Shown piece after piece: positions 22,729 through 32,043 of a stretch of DNA of 64,000 nucleotides. Source of the DNA: Hydnum rufescens UP504. Lineage: Eukaryota; Basidiomycota; Agaricomycetes; Cantharellales; Hydnaceae. Location of the stretch: positions 341,165 through 405,164 of the forward strand of contig MU128930.1 of the NCBI GenBank assembly GCA_014904985.1. The letters are read 5' to 3'. How positions within the stretch are numbered: position 1 is the stretch's first letter; each line of letters opens with the position of its first letter. The notes under the pieces were generated by a model. The model did not search any database, had not been told where the DNA came from, and saw only the letters and a list, made by a program, of their open reading frames with translations. A program made the translations under genes and the position numbers.

Positions 22729-24554
22729 TTGGACACAAAAGAAATCTCGAGTTTTACTGGCTCTGATTCCCGGCTGTATTTCACATACATATGCGCAAAG
22801 ACAACGGATCCAAATTCCAAGTCGCAGTTGCAGACAGATTTGGAAAAGGGCTGTACCGTCGAGACGTACAGACGGGTACACACCAACACAACCTCTATGT
22901 CTGGGCTATTACTCTCCCCTCATGGCCAGTCTAAGAATGGCGAGGTCTCCTCATCCACACTTAGTGTAGAGGCCATGTTCCAGCAGATCATGACTGCTGT
23001 CCACAAATCGGTTGGTGCACCCCATTCCATCCTTTCAATCACTGACACTGGCTTGCAGAATACTGAGATAGCTGAGCTCAGGCAGGAATATCAGCAGTTG
23101 AAAATTGCCAATGCTGCTCTAGAGCGTCAAGTGCGCGAACAAGTACAAAGTGGGGCACCCGCCCTTCCATCACACGTAGGGCTATTCTCTCCATCTCGTC
23201 CTCCCAGTCCCTCACCTGGCCGGTTGAGCAAGAGTCCGCCTCTGTTCGCCCCTACTTCTCCGCCTGCCATGTGGGTCCCGAGCCCGCAGCCGAATGGCGA
23301 AAAGGATATATCAAACATCAATCGTGAGCTTGACGGTTTCTGGGTAGTTGTTCCCGCTGGAGGCGTTGGTTCTCGTCTATGGCCGCTTTCACGCGAAGGA
23401 CACCCAAAATTCCTCCTCGACCTAACACAATCTGGTCGCTCGCTCATTCAAGCAACTTGGGACCGTTTGCTTCCCTTGTGCTCCCCCAGCCGCCTAATGA
23501 TCGTCACGGGGCAGGTGCACGCTGCGGGAGTACAATCACAACTCCCAGAGCTCCAATACCACAATCTCCTGCGTGAACCGAGTCCAAAAGACTCCGCTGC
23601 AGCCATTGGTCTCTCTGCAGTTGTTCTCGCTCGCCGTGATCCTGCGGCCATCATGGGCTCGTTTGCCGCCGACCACATGATATCCGGAGATGAAGCGTTC
23701 CTTACCGCTGTGACCGAGGCCGTGGCGACTGCACGACACGATTACCTTGTCACGATTGGTATCGCCCCTTCGCACCCTGCGACTGGCTTCGGATACATTC
23801 GACTGGGGGAGTTCCTCGGTCTCAAGGAGGCCCCCAATGCCCGTCGCGTTTCCCAATTCAAGGAAAAGCCTGATGCCAGGACTGCATCCCAATATCTCTC
23901 GACGGGGAATTACCGCTGGAATGGTGGGATGTTCGTTGTAAAGGCGCAGCTCCTCGTTGATCTGCTCCGCGAGCATGCCCCCGAACTTCATGCAGGATTG
24001 GAGAAAATCGCAGACGTTTGGGAGGATGAAAAAAAGAGGGATGTTGCATTTGCCGATATTTGGCCTACTTTGCCTAAGATTGCGATTGATAATGCAGTAG
24101 CTGAGCCCGCTGCTGTCGCAGGCAAGGTCGCCGTTGTTCCAGCAACATTCGGTGCGTGATTAAACGCTTTACGGAGAGTGACACTCTCAACGACGCTGTT
24201 CATTAGGTTGGGATGATGTTGGAGATTTCGGCTCGCTAAGCGATCTTCTTCCTGCGGAGCGTAACCAAGCGCGCATATTAGGCAACCCATCCCTCGGTGA
24301 GCACCGGAACTTCTGTGAATGAGTAGTTTCATCGGAGTATTCTGACGGGATGGACGCGTACAGTTCTATTGGAACAAGTTGCTGGAGGCATCGTCGTTCC
24401 CGCTGCCAATCGATTGGTGGCTTGCCTGGGAGTGGACGATCTTGTCATCGTCGACACACCCGATGCACTCCTAGTCACCACCCGCGCACGGTCGCAGGAG
24501 GTGAAAAGGATCGTGAAGCTACTGGGTGGCGCCGGTTATAAGGGGCTCTTGTAG
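22729..24554 (+). CDS. Bacterial-type mannose-1-phosphate guanylyltransferase (ManC-like) with N-terminal extension
   Basis: The predicted reaction is mannose-1-phosphate + GTP to GDP-mannose + pyrophosphate. Three exons (to 24151, 24207-24296, 24364-24554) splice in frame through 55- and 67-bp introns. The catalytic domain starts near 23335 with VVVPAGGVGSRLWPLSR (nucleotide-binding loop). It continues with EPSPKDSAAAIGLSAVVLAR, GSFAADHMISGDE, VTIGIAPSHPATGFGYI, QFKEKPDARTASQYL, GNYRWNGGMFV and FGWDDVGDFGSL, and ends DDLVIVDTPDALLVTTRARS. This is the bacterial ManC pattern, closest in my memory to actinobacterial forms, not the shorter fungal Psa1/Mpg1 type. Upstream are about 145 residues (from the internal ATG at 22897) or 200 residues (from 22729) with a short coiled coil (ELRQEYQQLKIANAALERQV) and a Pro/Ser-rich stretch, absent from bacterial enzymes. 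I prefer the start at 22897. Horizontal origin is inference. Confidence 0.85.
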
Positions 24555-24989
24555 GGTTTTTATGGCATCGCATACACGTGGTCATGGACACGGATATTTA
24601 TGGTCCCCTGAAGAAGCCGATGGTCCTTCAGCAGAAGCTTCGTAGCGGGATCCTCCTAATTGTTATTTTTTGCACGCACGGACCTCCGTAATTGATGTCT
24701 TGCCCCTCCTTGCTATGCTGGACTTATTCATGTTCATGAACTTCCTTCAATGCCATTGTCTCTAGTTCTGCACCCAAGTAGGTTGGGAAATCCTTCTTTT
24801 GTGCATCGAGCATTGCGGCCCAAGATCTTTATTTCGAGCGACGAGAATGACATGCAAAGCATTCAACACGCAAAAATGTGCAACCCCACAGGGCCTCCTC
24901 GCCCACCATCCCGATTCATGTCAAGAAATACAAACCGAATTACAACAAAGCAAGCAAGTGACCAAGCAACCAAGCCCAGGCATCGCAGA
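24555..24989. other. Region between ManC-like gene and SOD2 duplicate
   Basis: No gene was recognised in 430 bp. It probably holds the 3' UTR of the guanylyltransferase gene. Confidence 0.4.
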
Positions 24990-25345
24990 TCCAGACGTAA
25001 GCCCATTTTCCGATTGTACATGGCCAAGCGTGAGTATTGCTTCGGCCTTCTCTCTGCTTAGTACCGCAATGCGATCTGGATTCTGGAACGTCATCAATTT
25101 TAACGAAGCGGGGAATCGTTTGATCGCGGGTCTCAAGTAGAACAAGCACGTCCGTCATGTTAGATTCGCTTAGCGGTGACCAGGCTTTCGTCTGAATTTT
25201 GTTTTGTTTTTTTGCGTCAGTAATAGCCCAGTGCTTCGTTCCGAACTGCACTGCTGCGTTTATTAGTTTTGCCTATGCACCCACTATGTGAAAAGTGTCT
25301 CTAACATCTTGAAAATATGTACCCTTGTTATATTTAACATGCTCT
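24990..25345 (+). pseudogene. Duplicated 3' end of SOD2
   Basis: This segment repeats SOD2 from the end of exon 6 (CCAGACGTAAGCCC) through the last intron, the last exon (ending GGTCTCAAGTAG) and about 180 bp of 3' flank (source 21790-22105). The intron is retained, so this is a DNA-level copy, not a retrocopy. The exon has a 7-bp insertion (ATTCTGG duplicated, near 25080) and several substitutions. It lacks all upstream exons and cannot make an enzyme. It lies 440 bp beyond the ManC-like gene, in the same orientation as SOD2. Confidence 0.85.
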
Positions 25346-25497
25346 TTGAGCTCGGTCGTCCGACGTTCCAGTAACTGTATTTTTGCTGGTCCATCGGTCA
25401 ATTAGAAACATCAGACTCAGGTGGATTCGATGAAATATGGCAGCCTCCTGGCCTGCACACGGAGTACTGCGCAAGTAAAGCTTCACATGAACAATCA

Positions 25498-27260
25498 TCA
25501 ATGACGGTACCAGCACTCTTCTGGCCCAGGACAACCACGGCTTCCTAATATGAAGTAATTCGTCAACAACGCAGATGATCGAGCACATTGAGTATCGTGC
25601 ACCTTTACAAGGCATCGTCTTGAGCTCGGCTCGTAATTTCGCAATATGCTTTTCTGTTAAATCATACTCGTGGGAGTATGGGCATTCCTATTGCAGAGAA
25701 GGCGCGAAAATGTTTATCAGCACCAAAGCAACTGGATAGAGAGGGTAGTCGACTAGTGTGACGTACAAACCGGAAACAAGTATTGAGGTAAAAATCATTG
25801 CATATCGTAGGTTTCTCTGGATGTGCGACGGGATGAATTAGGGAAAGTTCAGGTTTCATCTTGGGGGAATCGCATACGATGTATCATTGCCTGCAGGTGA
25901 TGAAGGGATAAATCAGGAATCCGAGCGAGGGAGAGGGAACAACGAAGATGGGTAGGATCACCCACCTTTGTGCGATCAACTTTGGGTCCATCATCAGATT
26001 CCTTCGGTTTATTAAGCTTCGAATACCCGATAGGACGCGGAGCCACATTCAGAGCGCTACTGAGGATCCCAGCTGCCTTCGCGGAATAAGTATTCTGATC
26101 CTTCGTGTCCCCCTTTATCGGTGACATTGGGCGCGCCGAGATCAATACAGGGCTCGAAGTTATCAGGGGTGGTGAAGGCAACGGGGAGCCCACTTCGTTG
26201 GGACGAACAACCAGTTCGGCCTCCGTCGACTTGTCAACAAAGAGACCAGGGATAGAGAAGAGATTCAAATCGAGTTCGGCGATCGCTCTTGCGTTGTCAC
26301 CGTTGTCCAACATGATCACTTTGTCCCCGAGGCCATCGGTGCGAAGAGAGTTGAGCACAGTCCGATACCCACTATCATGACCACCTAATTCAAACAGTGT
26401 GTGATCCTTGCTCAGGAGGACCACATATGACAAACCTCCAAAGAAAATCTTCTTTATTTGGGGGACACCCGTAAAGAGCCTCAGCATCTCTAAAGTGGCC
26501 CAATGTTTCAAACATTAAGTGTTCGGTCATGACTTGAGCGCGACAATGAGGCATACCACGGATCTTAGCATCGGCCGCCTCCTTGCCTCGACCGACATCC
26601 ACAATACAGAATAACTCGGTGGATCGGTTAAACCCCGTAACAAATTCATTGAACTGCGTTGGTGTACAGCTGCCTTCAGTTGCGAGGAAGTTGCGAAGGC
26701 CAGTGTGGTTCAAATACACAAAAGTGCATAACGTTGTTCCGCCTCCGATATGCCTGACCAGCTCCTGCTTAAGCTGTGTGGCAGCTTGCTCGCCACCAGA
26801 TTCGCCTTTAATAAGATAGTGAGGCGAAAATACACAGCCGTCACCGTCAATAAGGCACATCGCAATGGGATCATAGCCCTGTCAAACCATCCCGGCAGTC
26901 CGGGGCTAAATGCTAAAGTAAAATGTTTAGCAAGAGAAGTGGGTCGCGCACGCACTTTAAGATCATTGATTTGCTGCTGGAGACTCTTGACAACTTGATC
27001 CTGGTGCTCTCGAAGCAAATCCACCTCAACCCCCTTATCTTCTTGAATACGTTTTAGTTCATTCTTTAATCTCATGTTTTCGGCTTTCATATCCTTGCGG
27101 CCACTCTGCAAGAGATCGATCTATGAGATCAAGGAGGGTTTGCCAGGTGAGTACCGAGTACATTCGCCCAAGCAGTCAGGCACCCACTTGATCCTTAAGT
27201 TCCACAATTTCGGCCTCTAGGGCAGCATTACGGTCTAGTGTATACGAGAAGAGATCTACG
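25498..27260 (-). CDS. DUF7923-like protein with tandem CCCH zinc fingers
   Basis: This resembles a fungal family of CCCH zinc-finger proteins with an N-terminal domain of unknown function (DUF7923 by memory). The 5' exons near 27250-26990 encode a coiled coil (NAALEAEIVELKDQ, ENMRLKNELKRIQEDKG, VVKSLQQQINDLKV). The domain follows: CLIDGDGCVFSPHYLIKG, CIVDVGRGKEAADAKIRG, IKKIFFGG, and GGHDSGYRTVLNSL. A Ser/Pro linker leads to two fingers at the C-terminus. Finger one is CNDFYLNTCFRF spliced to ECPYSHEYDL (C-x7-C-x4-C-x3-H). Finger two is CKGSRGCPGPEECWYRH (C-x5-C-x5-C-x3-H), followed directly by stop 25498-25500. The Asp-rich LIDGDG motif recalls NYN/PIN nucleases, but that is inference. RNA binding by the fingers is the likely role. 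The exact start is uncertain. Confidence 0.75.
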
Positions 27261-27270
27261 CAGAAGGGAA

Positions 27271-27793
27271 TGAAAGGTGAGTGTTACTCGCAAGCACGGC
27301 GCCAATGGGGCTACACACCATTCTGCTCCCTGGTTATGCTATTCCAACGCACTCGGGGATCGTCTCCCATTGGAGTAGAAGCCAAATTGATGGTCATTCG
27401 TCAAAGGCCGAGAGTACTGAGATGCCACACTGCAGGGAAAGAGTGTGGACGGATCGAAAACCTCCCGGCATACACGTGGAACCCGATAGCTGGGGTCAGC
27501 AGCAAGGCAAGCTTTTGGATGAGGTTATCGAAGCATGTCAAAGGCTATGGCTTCATTCAGTCAAGTTTCCTATACAGTACAGTAATACTTGCAAGACGAG
27601 AGCTATTCGTTTTCGGGAATCGCCGCAGTTAGTCTCCCCAGGCAGACGTCACGCTCCGCGTGACGTCTGCTTCCAGACGCGGGGGTCTTACTGTTAGGTC
27701 CCCAATTCGGCGTTAAAGGCCTCCGCCGGAGTTATATTGTATATCCGAATTCACGTGACCCAGCCTTGTAACTAGCTCAGGACGAACTCCCTC
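27271..27793. other. Intergenic with perfect hairpin
   Basis: No gene was recognised in about 520 bp upstream of the CCCH gene and before the DUF6589 relic. The notable feature is the inverted repeat at 27642-27670, listed separately. Plus-strand open frames here have no domain features. Confidence 0.4.
27642..27670. repeat. 13-bp perfect inverted repeat with TGACGT cores
   Basis: The arms GCAGACGTCACGC (27642-27654) and GCGTGACGTCTGC (27658-27670) are exact reverse complements around a 3-base loop. Each arm holds GACGTCA/TGACGTC, the ATF/CREB-type recognition core. Confidence 0.7.
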
Positions 27794-29690
27794 ATGTCTC
27801 AATTGCCTAAGACGCCTATCACTCAGGGAGATCAGGCATCGGCCTCTACCCCTCGAAATTACACTCCAAGGAAGACTGATTCCGAGAAAATTGATGCCAT
27901 ATTTGACGCAATCAAGGCCAACAAGTTAACATTTCCCCTATTTCTTTATAAAGCCTTTGATCCTGATACACCAAAGAGTACAAAGCATGCTGCCACCATT
28001 AGCTCTTTCCTCAGAGGCCAAAGCAATATTGGGGCAGATAACATTGCTCACCTAATGTTTAACCACAGTAGCAGTGTACCAATCCAGGGCCGAGCATCAA
28101 CCATCCATGAAACCCCATTGGTAACAACGGATGGGTCAGGGATGGCTCATGTGAGGTTGCTTGCTTGGGCAATTGATATCGTCACCCAGCATTGCATGGA
28201 TGAGGTGAAAGCTCTTACACATCCAAAAAGTGGGGGGTTACATCTGTCGCAGTCCCAACTCATGTGGAAGGATCTCCAGGAATGGTCTGTTGCCGCAGCC
28301 ACCAAATCAGTCGAAACCAAGGCATCCACCCTTTTACAAATATTGATAGCTGTGGCAACACAGGGGGATTCTGCCAAAATCTCAAAGGCCTGTGGTGCTA
28401 ATTGGGACCCAAAAATGGTGAGCTTCAGACTCTCCAGTAAATGGAATTGCTCACAAGGCTTCTTGCTATTCAATATAATAGATTTCTGTCATTACCATTC
28501 TTGTACTTGCCTTCACATGCAACACTGCCTCAAATATATTCCAGAAGATTATTGGCATCTGGCTATTTGCCAACTCTGCTGCCTACAGGGTTTATCAAGT
28601 GCTCAGCCATATCGGGCTCTCAGTGTCCTACAATACTGTCCTTAGGAGCCTCCGTACCTTGGCTGCTTCCACACAAAAGGATAATCATGAGGTTGCAAAA
28701 CAGTACACATTCCTTGTCATTTATGACAACATAAACCGCTCTTGAAAATACTTTACACCAGATATTGGCCAGGCCAATTCACTGATGAGTGGCACTGCAT
28801 CCATGATGGTCAAGCTCGAGGGCTTTACTCCTAGAGCATTTGATCCATTGCCATTAGTGCAAGCTCGAAATGAAAGACGTCGGGCAGGACTCTCATGCCC
28901 CATGCTTAAGGATTGCATAGATGAGAAGCATCTCTGTCAAGTCATGGCCCTCCACTGCATCTCATTCCTGATTGAGGACTCACCTTCACTTCTTCGTCAT
29001 AGGAAATGGGTGACAAGCCAATTTGAAAACAACCTGTCGAAGCACCACATGCGCAAAGGACGAAAAACAACAATACACCCTCTGGCTACTTCGGATATCA
29101 ATGAAGCAACCATCAGTGGGAATAAAGATGTAATCGACAACATTCTTCTTAAACAGCTCAGCCTGTCAGAAGAAGACATTAAGAAGGTCCTCATTATCAT
29201 TGGAGGCAACCAGTCTACTATTGAGAAGATGTGCACCCTCAAAAGTTACCTGGCAGATTGTCCACATGGCTACCCAACTTACAACTGGGTGATTCCACTC
29301 ATCCAGTTGTGGCATATGCAGTGGGCCAATCTAGCACATGTGATAGGTACACACTGGGGACCAAGTACGAACACAAGAGAAACTTCAACATACAGTGGTG
29401 TTAATAATCTTCTCAGGAGAGGAGTCAAGAACATTACCTGACCCGATTTTTGCCCTGCCCAATGACTCATATTCGAGACCCTCAAGGAAGAAGTTCTAGA
29501 TTGTTGGAGGTAAGTAATAATACATTAAAGCCTAAGGCATAGCTTACAAGAGAGCCATAGGATCATTACTCATGCAGATGATCTAGATCTGCACTTTGAG
29601 ACCCACAATGTTAAAGATATATATGCTGTTGCACAATCTCTTGTTGACCAATACATGACACATGCTTCCATGGATCATGCACATTGAGGA
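27794..29690 (+). pseudogene. DUF6589-family protein, decayed
   Basis: DUF6589 proteins are multicopy in Agaricomycetes and look transposon-associated; their biochemical role is not established. The copy begins MSQLPKTPITQGDQA. After one intron (about 28418-28484) it has AYRVYQVLSHIGLSVSYNT and the family motif VIYDNINR at 28717-28739. An in-frame TGA at 28743-28745 interrupts it just after that motif, and the frame continues with GTASMMVKLEGF, LIIIGGNQSTIEKM and LIQLWHMQWANLAHVIGTHWG. The usual GGDQ appears here as GGNQ. Later fragments (ADDLDLHFETHNVKDIYAV near 29580) are in other frames. The stop, the lost Asp and the broken 3' part suggest a dead copy. Length compares poorly with intact members. 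Confidence 0.65.
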
Positions 29691-30364
29691 GGTAGATTCT
29701 GGACAACGGCACATTGTAAGCGGGAATTTGGAGTCAACTCCAGCTACAGTGAATGATATGAGATCAAGAATGAAGAGAAGGGATCATGGGATCAATCCAG
29801 ATGTTCAGGTCCTTGGGAAGGAGCAGTCTTTGGATGGGAGAAATGTACTGCTTTGATAGCGACTATCTAAACAGTGAATGAAGGGATCAAATCACACACT
29901 AAGTCCTCCTCTTGAGAACCTATCAAAAGCGTGATAAGTAGTGATTGTGTTGTGGAGTTTACCCTTGGACCAGTGGCAGTTTGTTAAGCCTTCAAAACTG
30001 GGGATGAGGGGAAAGACAATGGAAATTCGCATCTCCTGCACTTAATATACATCACAGAAAAATGCCATGGTAACCAGCAGAAAGGTGGGATTAAGGCGAA
30101 AATGATGGAAAAGAAATCAAGTCAAAATATTGAAAACTGAAGGAGATATTCAATTAACAAGTCAGAACAGGGGAATATGGCTTAACCAAGGTATTCCTCC
30201 TCTCCTACTGAACAGAATCCCTTGGGGAAAGGTGGAACTGGTCACCCCAGATGTACCCTCCATCGGACATAGGGTGCCGGAACCATAATTGCCTTTAATA
30301 ATCAGAAAAGCGGAGGTAAAAGTGAAATGAGACATGGGGAGACTAAATCACAGAAAGCCGAGTT
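29691..30364. other. Repeat-rich sequence without gene
   Basis: About 670 bp with only short open frames. A plus-strand frame at 29662-29856 may be the last scrap of the DUF6589 gene. Nothing else was identified. Confidence 0.35.
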
Positions 30365-30925
30365 CTAATCCGCTCGTTTTTCCCTTGGTACCATTCGATG
30401 CGGATTTTCAGCGTCTTTCCAGGGGTGGTCATTACTAACGAATTGGATCAAAACTGGTGGAGATATTCGCAAAATACTGAAGGGTAGTGTGGAGCATGAG
30501 GTAAAATCGACCTGGAGGATGCAGTTCGTATCCGATAAACTCGTGTGTGGTACCGTTGGATAGGCATTGATCGTAGCTTTCTGGGCGCTATCTTTCCGAG
30601 TCGATCCGATCAAAAATGAGGGAGATATTCACGAAATACTCCTTGAGAGTATGGGAATAGCCCCTATTTAGCATGTGACTAATCTGTGAGTTGGATCCAG
30701 AGGATTAGGCAATCTTGATTATATAATTGGGACTCGTATATCGCCCTTGAGGCAATGGCACAGAAGACTGGATTGAGCATCAATGAAGAGGGCAAGTTGA
30801 ATTGCCAAAGCCACAATTGGCTGGACTCGAGGTAAATACAAAATCAGGTGGTCTGTTGAAGACCTGGAGGTGGACAAACAATTGTGTAGAAGGATAAAGT
30901 AAAAGAGAGGATCTGATTTACACAT
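30365..30925 (-). repeat. Dispersed repeat, inverted copy of the window's right end
   Basis: The reverse complement of 30365-30925 matches 63600-64000 over nearly its whole length: shared blocks include TCATTTTTGATCGGATCGAC, CTCAAGGAGTATTTCGTGAA and GCAATTCAACTTGCCC. Inside it, two related units of about 120 bp repeat the pattern AATATCTCC..TTTTGATC...GAAAG..CG...GGTACCA. It is probably a solo LTR or a non-autonomous element; no ends were identified. Confidence 0.75.
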
Positions 30926-30963
30926 TTAGGGGTCTAGGAAATGCGGCTGTGAAAAGGATCACA

Positions 30964-31838
30964 TGATCAGAAAAGCGGAGAAAGTCCTAGAAAGGACAAG
31001 GGATGGAATATTAGATTGTGATAGAAACCTCTAGAATGGTAAGGAAGTTAGATGGAGGAATGATAGAATGTTCTAGAATGGGTCCTTAAAGGTATAAATA
31101 TCCCTGTAATCTGGCGTGGTAGAACAACAAATCCAACACTAGGACTAGCTAGTAGAAGTTTGTCTCATAGATAGCTTCCTCTGAATCATAGTGATTGACT
31201 GTTCCCTGGTATCAAACCTTGTAAATTCACCTTGCCAGTGCAATTAAGTACCTCTGGTGTGGTCCAGCTAGTGAACGGAACGTGTGTAGTCCCACTAGTT
31301 GTAGAATAGCCCACTATAGTTAAAGCTCACTTGTATCTGAATCTGAATCTAAACCCAGGCATAGTGATCTGGTAAATACTGCATATCCAATACAGGCATA
31401 GTGACCTGATACAACCTCTCACCTGGACTCCAAGTAGCCGGAACCTTTGATTACATAATACGTGAATATTGACACAATTGACATAGCACTACAGGCCATT
31501 ACTCTCTTACAACACTAGACCACTACCTTTCCAGTTTGTCTCATCCTTCCTTGACTTGACTTAGAGTCATACTACTTCTCCCTGAGGACCTCTATTGTGC
31601 CTTCTTGTCCAAGTCTGCAGCTTGCAAGTTGTAAGGTATTAATATCATTCCACCTCAGTAGCGTGCAGTTCCTGCATACCTCTCCCACCTTCCTATAGCT
31701 TCTAGCTACACCTAGTGTACTTAGAGCGTCCTGTGAAACCTTGCACCATTCTCACTGACTAAGACTGAGGCTCGAGTTGGACAGCTTGCCCTCAGAGTTC
31801 TGTGGTCATACAACCTCACCCATAAAAACTCTTCTACA
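30964..31838 (+). repeat. 5' LTR of Ty3/gypsy element
   Basis: This segment of about 875 bp starts TGATCAG and ends CTTCTACA, giving TG...CA ends. It recurs as the 3' LTR at 51809-52699 and as rearranged pieces at 51290-51808 (inverted) and 53392-53740. A TATA box (TATAAATA, 31093-31100) lies inside. Immediately after it comes ATTCTGGTGGTCC, the primer-binding-site position. The left boundary is supported by the same TGATCA start in the other direct copy. Confidence 0.8.
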
Positions 31839-32043
31839 AATTCTGGTGGTCCTTACAGGGGAAGGTATTCCTTTCTAAGTAACACAAACACTTGATTCCA
31901 AGCTGGAAGGTTTCGCTCATATTAGTGAATCCAACTCTCCACTGAGCACACCCAGTGAGCTGGACTCAGAAATCAGTGCTCCAAACCAAGACTTCCGAAA
32001 CACACCTATTCCTGCAGCTCTTAAATCCACTACAGTCTTAAAC

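Noticed and set aside
27270..27697. Two plus-strand frames of 120 and 138 codons
   Set aside because: They overlap in different frames upstream of the CCCH gene, show no recognisable domain, and one runs through the hairpin.
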